Positions 38,465 through 50,845 of a DNA stretch of 64,000 nt are shown one piece after another. The position numbers and the translations under genes are program-made. Source of the DNA: Epiperipatus broadwayi (lineage: Eukaryota; Onychophora; Udeonychophora; Euonychophora; Peripatidae); contig JAQFVV010006335.1 of the NCBI GenBank assembly GCA_028023455.1, forward strand, positions 2,156,412-2,220,411, given 5' to 3'. Position 1 is the stretch's first letter. Each line of letters opens with the position of its first letter. The notes beneath the pieces were generated by a model, which was given only the letters and a program-made list of their open reading frames with translations, searched no databases and was not told the DNA's origin.

Positions 38465-38890
38465 TTAATATATAAGGATTTCAAACTCAGACTTTCACAT
38501 GATCCTCAACTCTCCATGCCATTTCATATTGCCATTCCACCTGATCATACACGTGTAGAAAAGATAAATAATCACCAATATATGTATTTCATGCTAAATC
38601 AGTAATCATCAGTTGGTCCAAATTACTATCTCCACACATATATACAAACAGTGTTCAGCTTTATATTAAGATAGCTAATCCTCATACTTTAATGGACAGG
38701 CTTCAAACTATTCCAATCCACATCTCTTCAGCCATCCATTTCATTGAAAATCTGATGATGGAATACTCAAAGCCCTCTTTAATGCCAAGGTTGTCATCTT
38801 ATCCATGTTGACCATTTAGTCATACTGACCTCTCATGTACTGGAGAATAATCCACTTACATGCAATTGCGAGGAATATATATATATATAT
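38465..38890 (+). repeat. Dispersed repeat R, complete copy
   Basis: The first part (38465-38640, with AGACTTTCA, AAAAGATAAAT and GGTCCAA-TTACTATCT landmarks) matches 47935-48117 and, inverted, 53283-53470. The second part (about 38665-38860, with GACAGGCTTCAA, CAGCCATCCAT and GAAAATCTGATGATG) matches 52925-53115. It serves as the uninterrupted reference for the copy split by the LTR element at 48126-52853. It has no coding potential; the class is unknown. Confidence 0.75.
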
Positions 38891-38892
38891 AT

Positions 38893-40199
38893 TTTAAAAA
38901 ATTAATATTTAAGCATATTTTTGTATTTTTATTTCTATCTATGTTCACTTTCGTTAGCTTATAGAGAATAATTAATTTTATCCCAATGTATACCAAGATA
39001 AATAATATATAATTTCTTTTTTTTTTCAATTACAGATTTTTTTTATACTATATTTAATTACTATTCCGTTTAAACGTGCGACATGGCATGTATTATGGAA
39101 AAGGAAGCGAATAATTTTATATTGTTTTTTTTTTTCTTTTGTTGTATATAAATTGAGTTATATGCAAATTTTTCTGATATTTTTTTGTAATATTTTCTGT
39201 TTAAAGTATAAGAATAATTTTGGTATTTATATTTCAGGGGTTTTTTCCATTATGTATGATAGATTTTATTTTATTTACTTTTGAATAATAATAATTGCAA
39301 TAAAAAAATAGGTACAATTTTATACTCAAACTTAGTTAAAATGTGACATTTAAAATAATTTTATTAAATATTTTAATTTAAACAACAGTATTAATGTGAA
39401 ACAAAAAAATAACATTTTTATTGTTTTACCAATATGTAAATTTGTATATGTTTAAAAATCATATGCAAAATATTTTTGTTTAATCTAATGACTGAAAAAC
39501 CCATTATTCTGAACAAATTTATCATTATTTTACTTGCTTTAATTTTACTTTTAAATTTTTTAAATTAATATACTGTAAATACACTTTTTAGAAAAATGTT
39601 ATCTTGGATTAACAACAAAATGAAAATATATTGTTTATTATAATAGTAATAAATAATTGTAAACTTATAAATATATAAAATTAAATTATTGCTTAAAAAA
39701 AATCTACTATCACATATTAATATAAAATTTTATCATAAATTAAAATAATAAAAATATATAACTATTTATAAATAATTTATTATATCTTTGTGGTTTTTAA
39801 ATAAATCATAATCTTACAAAAATCCTATAATAAATAAAATATGATAGTATGATAAATTGTATATTATAATATTATTTTATCTTTTTAAAAACAAATGTCC
39901 CTATCTACTTTATATGTATATTATTTTCAACCATTGTTAATCCACTGCAGTATAAAGACATCTCCAATTTCAATCCATCTTCTCTGATTACTAGCCCTTT
40001 TTCTACATCATCAAAGCACACTACTTTATTTCATTCATCCAATTCATATGCAGCATCTTTTTAGATCTATCACAATCTTTTGAAATCAAATTTAAGATTT
40101 AAACTGCCCATCTATTACAGTCTCATCTAACAATGTGGACAGCCAACTTCATTTCAGTTTTTTTAATTCTTTCAATAACATCTGTAACACATTCTCTTC
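38893..40199. other. AT-rich DNA preceding RTE copy 2
   Basis: No gene. From about 39925 to 40200 the sequence is less AT-biased (CCACTGCAGTATAAAGACATC, GATTACTAGCCC). It may be the 5' part of the following RTE or another decayed repeat, but I could not assign it. Confidence 0.4.
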
Positions 40200-42340
40200 T
40201 CATCCAAAGGTTGAGGTTGCTAAGAAGCACCTGATTGCAGACCTAGGTTATCATTTTATAATGACATTTTACTTAGGTACTTACAACTTCAAGTCACTTT
40301 CAAATGAAGGCATATTGCAAAAATTGTCTCATATTAAATGGAACATTATTGATCTTTGCGAAGTTAAAAGAAAAGTTAAATGGATAATTGATTTAAAAAG
40401 TGGACATGGATTGTTCTACAAAGACACAACCATTGGAAGTATAGTGCAGTAGGATTCATTATCAATGAAAAAATTAAATGGCATTGATGTGGAGAGTGAA
40501 GTTGTGTCAGACAAAATAGCAATGTCAGTTATTCAACTTAATAGCAGATACCAAATGAAGATAATTCAGGTTTATGCCCCAACAAGTTTTTATTGTAATG
40601 ATGAAATAAATGATTGTTACATTGATGTACAAAATGCTTTTCATAAGACAAAATAACATTTCCAAATTGTCATGGGAGAGTTTAATGCTAGAACTGGTAA
40701 ACAAGTAAAAGATGAAATCATAGTAGATAAATTTAGATATGGTGGGAGTAATGAGAGAGGATATAGATTTTTGATTTGCAAATCCAAATGATAGTACATC
40801 AAAGTTGGATTATAATTTGTTAATATAAAGTATGCATTTCAAGGCTGTAATGATTGTTAAACATATTCAACATATGAAGTGATCATCATTTAATGAAATG
40901 TAAGATACATATTAATGCAAAACTGGAGAGACAAAAATTATTAAGAAAAGTGATATTCACAGTAAATATTTTTAATCTTTGGAAACATTCCAATGAATTT
41001 AAATTACAACTTGCAACCTCCAAATATTAACAGATTTTTGACAGATTAAGATTTGAATACACTTTTAGTATCAGAAACAAAATTTCTGGTGCATAAAATA
41101 GCAATTGATAAGTAAAATTTCTACTGAAATTAGAATTTATGAAGAATAGAAGGAATATGAAAATATATGAAAATGATGCATTAAGAAGTATTAAATATCT
41201 TGGAATTTTGTAAAATGGTACAAAAATTAATTGATAAAGATATATAAAAGTATAATTGTGAGCTAGTAAAGAAAGTTGTAGATAAGAATGAAAGTCTCAG
41301 GAAAGGGAAATCATGTCTTGGAATTGATAAAAAACTTATCACTTCAATAATAAAAAAAAAAAGAATGGAATTATTATTAAAAAAAAAATGACATCATGAA
41401 ATGTGTAGAAGTATTCTATCATGAACTATATAGCAAGGAATGATATATCCTACAACTATTATAATTTATAAAGAAGTTTGAATAAAGAAGTGAGAAATGT
41501 GATTAAATTTATGAAGAAACGAAAAGTTCCAGGTAATTATGGAAATATAATTTACATCTTAAAAAAGGCAAAATAAGATTTTTTGGGGGGAAATGTCTAA
41601 ATGACAAAAAATATCAGATGATTGGAAGAATACAGTATTAATATTAATATTTTAATAAGGTAATAAAGAAGATATTAAATGTTACAGACTTAGCAGTTTT
41701 TTGTCCATTCTATACAATTTTTTTACCAAAATAATTATACATCATCTGCAGTGAACTTTGAATTTTAACCAAACAAATAAGGAACTGGATTTAAATGTGG
41801 GTTTTGTATAGTGGATCACATCCAAGTATTAAAAGAAGTTTTAAAAATGGATAATAAATAGGAGTTGTCACTATGTTTTATATTCATCGAATATGAAATA
41901 TCATTTGATTCTATAAGCATTTATTCAGTGATTAATGCATTGGATTATCAAGTTATAGCCTCAGAATACTATCATATTCTGTAGAATATTTATAAAAATT
42001 CAATAGCAATAATTAGATTACATAATGATAGTTAAAAAAAAATTAACATGGAAAAGGATATATGATAGGGTAACTCCATATCTTCAAAACATTTGACAGC
42101 AGTTTTGCAAAAATTATTTTGTGGATTACCATGGGAAACTAAAGGAATAAAAGTTAATGGACATTATTTGAGTCATATAGATAGTTTTTTTTTTTTTGCA
42201 AATAATGTTTTAAAGCTTCAGTTAAAAAGACTAAAATAATGTTTCATGTATTTTTGGAACAGAAGTTACAAAAATTGATAATAATGAATTAGACGATAAC
42301 AACCTTAATTATCTTTGTCAGAATATTACTGTTGTTGGAA
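40200..42340 (+). pseudogene. RTE-type non-LTR retrotransposon, decayed, copy 2
   Basis: This is the same family as copy 1. Endonuclease remnants: FKSLSNEGILQKLSHIKW, IIDLCEVKR, SVIQLNSRYQMKIIQVYAPT and MGEFNARTGK. Reverse transcriptase remnants occur at 41800-42200 (GFCIVDHIQV, a broken version of the FxDYEnAFDSI motif). It ends inside the RT C-terminal region near 42340 (a trace of QNI..VGN), so the C-terminal RTE motifs seen in copy 1 are missing. More stops than copy 1 suggest it is older. Confidence 0.82.
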
Positions 42341-42365
42341 ACATAAGGAATGAATGTTTTCCTGA

Positions 42366-42665
42366 TGATTTGTGATGATTGTATTATGTTGTATTTATGG
42401 GTTGGACTCTTTCCATCATCTAATATGTGTAGTGAATGCCTTTAGAAAAAAAATAATTTATTCAAATATTCCATATACATTAACATGTTAGTTATAGCAT
42501 ACTGGTTAGTATATGCACAATGTTTTGAGAAGTATTATTCTCCCCTCTTCTTTAGGCATTGCTATCCTGATCAATGACAGTACTAACATGGAAATCAAGC
42601 CTCAACCCTTAGATTTTTTGAGTATCGAATTTTAAGATAATGCTCAAACCAACTGATTTAGGTTG
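42366..42665 (+). repeat. Dispersed repeat, copy 2
   Basis: Matches 5493-5785 on the same strand (GGACTCTTTCCATCATCTA, TTAACATG, TGATCAATGACA, ACATGGAAATCAAGC). It follows the truncated RTE directly. Confidence 0.6.
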
Positions 42666-43155
42666 TACATTAAAATGTATAATTCATATGTATTTGTTTT
42701 TCAATATATTCAAGAATTAACATCAGCATATTTGTTATCATGATGTTTATTAGGGAGTCATGTTATCATCTGTTGGAAAAATTCCTGCAATGAAACTTCT
42801 CCATTATCTGATGATTAAAGATTATTCTGTAAAATATATGTATAGTGAGAGATGTAAATCTAATATATATTTTTACACAAGAGTGTAAATGTCATATCAG
42901 TTACAGTGTGAACTAAATTTGATTGTTACATAAATATATTGTCATATTAATAATTTTAATTAACATTAGTTTACATTTCAATAAATATATTAATTCGTAA
43001 GAATAAACTACTTTTTTATGCAATTGTAAATAACTGTCAAGTGTTTAGACGCTATTGCAAGAAAAGCTTATCATAAATGAGTTTTAAATCAAGCTTAGTG
43101 CTTTTGAGGACTGCTTATGATTTTATATCCATAGCAATGAGATTTATGTGGCCAG
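42666..43155. other. AT-rich DNA, no supported gene
   Basis: Nothing recognisable; the plus-strand frame at 43077-43325 runs through a microsatellite and is on the wrong strand for the PLE remnant it overlaps. Confidence 0.5.
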
Positions 43156-43158
43156 CAG

Positions 43159-43212
<54 letters not shown>
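43156..43212. repeat. Compound (TA)n(TG)n microsatellite
   Basis: A TA run to about 43187 is followed by TG to 43212. It borders the minus-strand 3' end of a PLE foldback. Confidence 0.95.
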
Positions 43213-44010
43213 AAAAGTTTATTCAAATGAATTCAAATTATATGGCCCATATTTTTAAAAAAGGGGAAACAGGAATTCTTCTTGGTCATGGAGTTGGAAT
43301 TGTTGACTATATAACACATGTCTGACATCATTTTTTTCAATGCAAGATATTATATTTTGGTGATAAAGGGAAATGGACTTGTGATCTGGGCTATTTGTAG
43401 CTCTTTTATAAAGATATTTGTGTTGTGAAAGTCTTGTGGCCAGGCTGGTGCATGACTCACCATAGTAAATAGCTCTACATTAATCTTGGATATATACTAT
43501 TTTATATATAATGTGAGGAGTTTTATTCAATAGGGAATTCAACTTTCGAACTGGTTATGAGTGTATTTATTGAAGGTGAAGTATGAAGGCTCTGTGAGCA
43601 GATTTTGGTTAAATATTTTTGGCTGCATGTGGAATGTAGTGGAACAATGTTCATGGCTTGTTATTTCTAGTGGGTTTGCTCTCATTTTGCTATAGAAAAG
43701 GGCTGGGTGCAAATTTATTTGCTATGGTGAGTCATGCTCCAGTATGGCCACAAGACTTTCAAACACAAATATTTCTATAAAAAAGTTACAAACAACCCAA
43801 TATGGAAGTCTATTTTTTTCAATCACCAAAACATAATGGGCCATCCATTCAAACTCACAGTTTCCAACATCATTTGTATTGAGAGAACAATGGCAAGTGC
43901 AAGATGAAAGAAATGTGATATAGACTTAATTCCAAGTCCAAGAACAAGATTGAATTCTGCTTCCCCCTTTTAAAAAAAATTGACCACATAATTTGAATAC
44001 ATTCAAATAG
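43213..44010. pseudogene. Old PLE foldback, two head-to-head endonuclease ends
   Basis: The minus strand of 43213-43710 reads, with breaks, IIYKI, AIYYGESCTSLATRLSQHKY and a C-terminal tail. The plus strand from about 43716 reads YGESCSSMATRLSNTN and the same tail (WAIHSNSQFPTSF, ILLPP). These are GIY-YIG endonuclease ends of a fourth PLE family. The inverted match covers about 43213-43470 against 43716-44000, with the 5' part of one copy as spacer. Both copies are full of stops. The 3' ends point outwards, as in PLE-A, B and C. Confidence 0.75.
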
Positions 44011-45261
44011 TTCACATATATATACTTGCACCGACATACATAAACCTCAATTCTATAAATATGAGAGCATAAGTATTTCGCAAAAGTTCCACACTTGATT
44101 TAAAATTTGTTTATGTTAAGGTTTTCTTACAATAGTGTCTAAGTGCTCAAAAATTGAATATATATCTCATGCCTGAGTCAAATCTATGTAACATGCTGAA
44201 GTAATGAAAAGCAAGAAAAGGCATATATGAATTACAAAAATATATCTGTAATTACAAACATTAGTAAACAAGCGTGATGTTTTAATATCTGTAATATTAA
44301 TATGCTAATAAGCTAATGCACATGCGCTTTGTAGATGTAACTATATAAATGAATACTCTCACTAATTCAAACACAAAATAAAGTCTTTAAGAAAAGATAT
44401 AATGAATCCATCTATCTTTTCAAACCAAAAGTTTTTATATGGGCAAATAATATGGTTGTGTCCTCTTGGTTGTATGTGATGAAAAGCAAATAAAAGCATA
44501 TATGAATTACAAAAAAATATCTTTAATTATAAACATTGATAAAGTAATATGGTAGTGACCTCTTGATTATTTCTGATAATGTGCATTGGGTACATATCAG
44601 GATAAAATAAAATGAATTAATGTTATTGTTGGTGATAAGATAATGTCTGATCATTTTTGGGTGCCATCCTAGTCAAAGGAAAACTAGAAAAAGGTAAACC
44701 AAAATATATAGCTATTATTTCTAATCTACAAATAATTAACTATTTTTACATTATCAAAGATCAATAAAATATTTTAACAAAAAAAAAAAAAACCCTCCAT
44801 ATTCCAATTACATGTGGCATTTTTATTCCTCTTTCAATTTTGGTGTTACATTTTTCTTTCAGTTCTAATGTTGACAGATATTCCCTTAAAATTGAGATTA
44901 TTTATTCTTAGATTGTTTGGTAATTATTATATGCTTTTATATGAACTTTCTCTGTGTATATTTCTGTATGTACACATTTTTTGTATATGTTTCTGTCTGT
45001 AGGCTCTCATTTTTGAATTTTGCTCTGGCTGAGAATTTTTTTGCTTACTTTTAACTATTTTTTTTGTTTGTTTTAGTGAAAAAATGATAAAAGATTTAAT
45101 AAAAAATGTTATTTTTGTTCAGCAGTTGCCACATCACATCTACGTTATTGTCATAATAGGTTTTTTTTACGATCTTACTACTAAATTAATATTTGTCATA
45201 TTATTTTTTAATATATAATTTAAAAGTAAAAAAAATAAATAATGTGCAAAAAAGATTATTT
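44011..45261. other. AT-rich DNA with a ~98-bp tandem repeat
   Basis: AATATGGTTGTGTCCTCTTGG at about 44448 recurs near 44547, and GCATATATGAATTACAAAAA at about 44222 recurs near 44491. This gives partial, diverged tandem units. No gene is supported; the frame at 44814-45002 has no motif. Confidence 0.45.
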
Positions 45262-45606
45262 TTATGTAAAAAAGTACCAGCTGACTAAAAAGTAGAAAAA
45301 ATGGAATTTCAGTTAATTTGCCATTTTTGGAAAGTATCAGAGATCTTAAGAATCTAGATTGCTTATAAAACAATTGGAAATTGCAGCAACGTTATTGTTT
45401 CATAAAGCATTTGAGATCTTTTTGATATTTAGGATTTATTTGAGCTTCAAATGCTATTTTGGAATGACAATATTCATGCAATGTTTAGTTGTTTTGCAAT
45501 AAGTCTAGATTTTTAAGATGTATAGATTCTTAAGATCTCTGATATTTTCAAGAATGTTAAATTGACTAAGATTCAGTTTTTTTTTTGTACTTTTTAGTCA
45601 GAATTC
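45262..45606. repeat. Imperfect foldback, ~90-bp arms
   Basis: The left arm (about 45280-45370, with CTGACTAAAAAGTA and ATCAGAGATCTTAAGAATCTA) is inverted at about 45505-45603. It has no coding content. Confidence 0.8.
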
Positions 45607-45740
45607 CTTTTTTTTTTCTACTCAGTACTCTTTACAAAAAACATCATAATGTGTAAAATTTATGAAAGCTTTATCCCCTCAAATCCTTATACACACATAC
45701 ATACACACGCACGCATGACGCACATGCATATATTTTTTAT

Positions 45741-45760
45741 AATATATATATATATATATA
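45741..45760. repeat. Short (TA)n
   Basis: TA run immediately before the palindromic repeat starting at 45761. Confidence 0.9.
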
Positions 45761-46790
45761 TGATCACTAGATGGAGCTTATCAATAGCTCTAATCAAGCT
45801 TTATTTTATATGTGCCAAAAGAGAAATAAACTAAAACCTCTAATCGGAAAGTCTCTATTTCCAGAACAATTGATTTTGAGCTTATGGCTCATCTCAGTGG
45901 ATTTCTGGAACATGAGAAACTACATCTAAAATACTAACTCAAAAGTCAACACTTATAAAACATGTTTCTATCAATTTGAAAGCCTGACCTTTTGTGATGC
46001 TATATTGCAAAGACTATTATTATATGGTGAAACTGAGCTGAATTCAGACTCGTATAGCTATCTGGTTTGTAAAGCTGGATTTGAAGCCATTTATGTGGCT
46101 GGAAAATTCCAGCTTTCAAATTGATAGAAATGTGCTTTATATGTGCTGAGTTTTGAGTCAGTATTTTAGATGTAGTTTTTAGAATCCCAATGTTCCACTG
46201 AGGTGATCCATAAGCTTAAAACCAATTGATCTGGGAATAGGGACTTTCTGATAAAGATTTTGAATTATTTCTCTTTTGGCACTTATAAAATAAAGCTTGA
46301 TTAAAGCTATTGATAAGCTCCATCTAGTCATCATTTAAATGAAAGCTTAAAAGCCAGTTATGAAATTTATGACTTGTTTTATTAATTATTATAAATGTAC
46401 CTTTAAAGGCTTTTGTGAAGCTATATTGCAGAGGCTATTACTATATGGTAAAACTGAGCTGAATTCAGATCCATATAGATATCTAGTTTGTAAAGCTGGA
46501 TTTGAAGACATTTACATGTCTGAAAAGTTCAGGCTTTCAAATTGATAGAAACATGTTTTATAAGTGCTGACTTTTTAGTAAGTATTTTAGATCTAGTGTC
46601 TAGACTCCCAGAGCTTCGCTGAGGTGAACCATAAGTTTGCAAACAGTTGGTCTGGAGTTAGGGACTTTTTGATATAGATTTTAAATTCTTTCTCTTTCGG
46701 CACTTATAAAATAAATATTGATTAAAGCTATTGGTAAGCTCCATCTAGTGATCATTTTAATGCAAAATTAAAAGCAAGTTATAAAATTTA
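45761..46790. repeat. Repeat cluster: palindrome plus direct copy, ~416-bp period
   Basis: The left arm (about 45761-45985, beginning TGATCACTAGATGGAGCTTA) is inverted relative to about 46105-46347. The block 45985-46347 is then repeated directly at 46401-46766 (GAAACTGAGCTGAATTCAGA and AAAACTGAGCTGAATTCAGA as landmarks). So three partial units of one repeat lie inverted, direct, direct. It is preceded by (TA)n. The 61-codon frame at 46360-46545 is not kept in the neighbouring unit. Confidence 0.85.
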
Positions 46791-47024
46791 TGATTTGTTT
46801 TATTAATTATTATATAAAAACAAAAACTATATTAAGATCAAAGCTTTATTAATAATAAAAATGGTGTAATGCTTAGCATGCTTTCAACACATAATTATTA
46901 AACATAGCAATGCTTATAAAAGAGGTGGGGGAATATAACTCTGTTTAAAAGCTAAAAAATAGTATATTATTTGCATAGTGCATTAATTAGTTAGAGAAAA
47001 CCACTTTTTGGAAAAGGGAATGCA
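46791..47024. other. AT-rich spacer
   Basis: No recognisable feature. Confidence 0.5.
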
Positions 47025-47712
47025 TGAAATGGTATAATTGTCTTGGAAGTGTTTCAAACCTTCTTGACCTTTTCTGTGGATCATTGCATTCAGAGCATAC
47101 ACTGTTGAAAGATGCAAGCTTTAATTGTTGGATGTACTTAGTGAAATATGTAAAAAATACAAATTTAGTGACTGAATGTGTTTTTCATGGTTATACATGT
47201 ATTTATGTTGGTCCAATCTGATAGAGAGGTTGACCTAAGATTCACCATAATAAACAGATGGGCAAGAAAAATCTTGGCATTTGATTTTATATACAATTTG
47301 AGAATGAAGATTTAATGGTAGTCTATCTCTTGAATTATTGGTTAACCAGTACAAAGGGAGAGAAGTGCAGAGACCAACATGATGGGTAGAAGTTGTAATT
47401 TTATGAATCAGATGGGTGACTTTGGATATATAGAGTATAGACAACCATGGTTTATCATTGGTTGTTCGGGGTGGTGTTGCATTTAATAAAAAAAGTTATC
47501 GACAGCTTGAATAAGAGATGAAACTTAAATCCAATGTTGTGTAGGTCAGATTTATATGTTTCAAAATTTTTTTTATGGTTAGATTTACTTTTTCACAGCT
47601 AATTTCTTTAAATAAGAATGACTTAAGCACTGCAGTTTTGTATAATGTGGTGTAACAGATTTTGGTTATATGAAATTGCATATATAGAGAAGATGGGTAA
47701 GCATTTTGCAAT
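47025..47712 (-). pseudogene. Old PLE remnant (linker and GIY-YIG endonuclease)
   Basis: On the minus strand, frame 47496-47711 resembles the region before the endonuclease. Frame 47235-47444 ends with IVYKIKCQDFSCPSVYYGES, the GIY-YIG signature with paired cysteines, continuing in broken frames as LSIRLDQHKYMYNHEKH. It resembles the family at 43.2-44.0 kb. No reverse transcriptase part and no inverted partner are visible. Confidence 0.7.
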
Positions 47713-47934
47713 AGAGTAATCCCATGTCTTGTTGAATATACAAAACAAAAGACTTTGATGCCATTATAGTTGTCATTTTCTTCAAGTCCATTTCAACGAT
47801 GAAGCAAGCATAAGATCCTGTCAAGACAATTATCTCTTGCAAGCATGTTAATCACTATAATATATTTAATTATTAATAAAGTTTTCTCTTAATACAATTT
47901 TTGTATTTGTATATATGAAAACATTATGTCATTA

Positions 47935-48117
47935 GAGGGTATTTGAGTCAAGACTTTCAAGCTTCTTTCAGCCATTCTCTCCATTTTACACAACCAATAC
48001 ACATAACCACATACATGTAAAAAAGATAAATGATTTCCAGTACATCTATTTTGAACTGGACCAGCTCTTGTTAGTTTGTCTGGATCATCATCTTCCGCAC
48101 ACACACATACATAATAT
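47935..48117 (+). repeat. Dispersed repeat R, first part
   Basis: Matches 38465-38640. The second part of the same repeat resumes at about 52925, on the other side of the LTR element. The minus-strand frame 47889-48203 is a chance translation of this repeat and the LTR end. Confidence 0.7.
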
Positions 48118-48508
48118 ATATATATTATAATGATCGAAATGAAAGTGAAGATCGAATCTAACCGCAAAAACAATATCTGCTCTACAAGGCGCCATCTAGG
48201 CATTTAAACCTAGGAAAATTTATAAAGTAGGCAGATATGCGCTGTTAAGATTCCACTTTATTTAAATATTCCGATCGTTAGCCCAAGTCACTAGCTCACC
48301 GGAGACGCAGAGATAAAAATCTATATCTTAATTTATATCTTAAATATCAATAAATAAAGCCACTGCCAGAAATTAACACATAAAAATATTTATTTACGCA
48401 CATATAAAACAACATTTAAATTTTGAGGAATAAATTCAACATTTTAGATTTTTCTATTAATCTTTTAATTTTACATTTAACTAAGTTTCAATGAGTTTAA
48501 TATTTTAT

Positions 48509-48859
48509 TTAGATAGTCAAGTATGAATAGACTACATAGATCTGCATTTGAAAAGAAAATATTCTTCCCTGATTTAACCTTAGGCAACAAATTTCGCAAT
48601 CAACTGGTGCCAATCCATCTGATACATTCATGTATTCAATGTAGCATGATACGACAACACAAAATACTATACTGTCAGGAATGGACATCTGAACAGTAAG
48701 TAGAATTAGAGAAGACATTGACTCTCCACCAACAGGAATGTTACATCTGTTGGCAAGTAGAACAATAAACAAAAAACTCCATAGGAATGGACTGCGGTCT
48801 TCTGCTGACTTACAAACCCATCCATAGGCAAACAGAAGGTGTGTGGCGTATATATGCAA
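48509..48859 (-). other. 116-codon open frame in the LTR R region (copy in 3' LTR)
   Basis: The frame has Met, two hydrophobic stretches (residues ~25-36 and ~62-71) and several cysteines, and is in the sense direction of the element, downstream of the predicted promoter. It is fully open in both LTRs with three amino-acid changes (F/L, R/H and W/L), out of about six nucleotide differences. That ratio gives no sign of selection, and I do not recognise the product. It may be chance in a young element. Confidence 0.3.
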
Positions 48860-49760
48860 TCCTGCCCATAGCGGACCTCATACTACATCTACAATAACAC
48901 AAATATATCCAATCCATTGAACCAATTCAACTACGAAATGAATAACCTAAGATTACCCTCTCTTAATATAACTTTACAAAACCATATAGCCATTCACGCC
49001 CGACTTAAATTTAACATTTAAATATGTTCGCACAGATGTGTTTAAAAATGTTGGGTATAGATCGATTACATAGATTCCACGGTCAAAAACATTTCAAAAT
49101 AAACATAAATGATCAAAATACAAAATTATTGATACCGACAATTGCAGAGGGAAATTTATAAGTAACCCAATAGTATTCACCATAAGATACTTGCATTGTC
49201 ACCAATAACTTAAAAGACATCCGAATAAATACATTTTAGATACCGTACGGTACCATTATTTATCGAATGTCTATATATTTTGATCAAATATGAAAACCAA
49301 AATATAATTAACCACGAACGAATCCATGCAAGCGTCTATAAACAACTTAAATTTCATGCATTTAAATAATCTTTACAATAAGAAAAAAAAATGGAAATGA
49401 TGTTTATCAATCGGAAAACATATAAAATTAAACATTATTAATTTGATTTAAAAACTTACAAAAGTCAGATAAGAGTCCGTTTTAACATTTAAGTTGGCTT
49501 GTTTATCAATTTATAAAACTTGACGAAAGTTCTTAATTGATTTTAATAATTGTTCATTTCATATAGCTTATGGTAGAAGAGTCCAGGTTCCTGTTTTTAA
49601 TTCCCGCAATGCCTCCATTGGAAGATAATGTTCTGGAGATGGCCATAGCTGGTTCAAGGTATCACAGTCTTTTCCTTTTTTTAAATAGAGAGTGTGGTAT
49701 GTGTGTCCTACCACAACTCTCAAACACACAATGCTGGAACTGTCAGAAAAAACTGTATTT

Positions 49761-49856
49761 CCCTTTTTATATTAATGCACACGGATTCAATCAACAAAAC
49801 GTCACTAATCCATCACTTTCATTAGGGTCCGAGCCAAGGCATAGTGCTTCCATTGG
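49761..49856 (-). promoter_or_regulatory. LTR promoter (CCAAT and TATA), 3' LTR
   Basis: On the minus strand, GACCAATGG (CCAAT complement at 49852-49856) lies about 80 bp upstream of ATATAAAAAGGG. Both are kept in the other LTR at about 52571-52575 and 52480-52490. Confidence 0.6.
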
Positions 49857-50245
49857 TCAAGCTAAAATATCTTTATTCTCTTATCTAATTTACTCTCTGA
49901 CTTTTTAATTAGACAGCTTTTGGATAATTAATAAACAATCATTTCCATTTACAGATTACAGGAATTAATTAATACCTGTTTTTATTTTTACTTACGTTAT
50001 TTCTTTTTTAAATGATTTTTATATTTAAATCTTTTTTTATAAAAAAAAATACATTCAAATACCTTTTTTTATTTATTAAAAAAAAATATTTTTAAAGTTT
50101 AGCATCTGTGCGAATATATACGTTTAACAAACATTTTAATTTTAGCGTTTAGTTTTTTTTTTCTTTTTAATACACTTATTTTTATATGCGAACTTAAAAG
50201 TTTTTATTTCAATTTAATGTAACGACAAATTTATATATCGTTACA

Positions 50246-50826
50246 TATCAGTAAACTTCCTCAAAAAACAAAAACATTAAAAAAAAAAAAGACTTTACTT
50301 AGTGTTAGTAATTTCGTTACACAAATTGATTATATATGAAAATTTCAAAAAGACAAAACTTTTTTTTTTACAAGACAAAACAGTAATTACACACAAATAT
50401 AATGATTAAAAAAGAGTTGACTGTTGATTCCCTATTACCAGATAAATTTCTGCCCCCTCCCTTCCAAGTTTCATTTCTCCTACCTTTAACTATTACTTTG
50501 GCAAGTTGAACGATTAGATTTTAAACAAGCCTTTTTTTTTAAAAAAAAATTATGATTTATATTTATTAATTACATTTTATTTATTAGTTTTTATTATTCG
50601 AATTTATCTCTACATATGCATAATTTTTCTTACTGGCAGTACCTTTAAGACCAAAAATTCAAACTGTAACTCCACGTCAATACAACAAATATATTTATAC
50701 TAATTTCAGGAAAAATATTATGAGCATGATTCACTTTTAAAATTCACAGGGCACTCGTGATTTATTAAAGATAGAAAATTTCATCATCATCAATTCCCCT
50801 TCTCAGGGTCAATCTCTGAGGTAAGG
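50246..50826 (-). other. Internal region of the non-coding LTR element
   Basis: About 0.6 kb without open frames. A purine tract on the minus strand (GGAAGGGAGGGGGC, 50452-50465) resembles a polypurine tract but lies about 200 bp from the 3' LTR rather than next to it; a weaker GAGGAAG lies about 10 bp from the LTR. Confidence 0.5.
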
Positions 50827-50844
50827 CCACACTTGGGACGCCAA
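50827..50844 (-). promoter_or_regulatory. Primer-binding site
   Basis: The minus strand reads TTGGCGTCCCAAGTGTGG, starting two bases after the 5' LTR ends (50846). TGGCG... immediately inside an LTR is the classic tRNA primer-binding site of LTR retrotransposons. The tRNA species is not identified here. Confidence 0.8.
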
Positions 50845-50845
50845 T

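Larger units (their letters stand above)
48126..50245 (-). repeat. 3' LTR of the non-coding element (2120 bp)
   Basis: On the minus strand it begins TGTAACGATATATAAATTTG and ends TCGATCATTATA. The first 28 bp form a hairpin, TGTAACGA/TCGTTACA with a 12-nt loop. CCAAT lies at 49852-49856, a TATA-like ATATAAAAAGGG at about 49761-49772 and AATAAA at 48257-48262. U3 is therefore about 0.5 kb, R about 1.45 kb and U5 about 0.13 kb. Compared with the other LTR it has an extra 112 bp (about 50105-50216). Confidence 0.88.

Noticed and set aside
47889-48203. 104-codon minus-strand frame
   Set aside because: It runs across the boundary between repeat R and the LTR, two unrelated elements, so it cannot be one gene.
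49570-49908. 112-codon plus-strand frame in the 3' LTR
   Set aside because: Antisense to the element and interrupted by a TGA in the other LTR; part of it covers the predicted LTR promoter.
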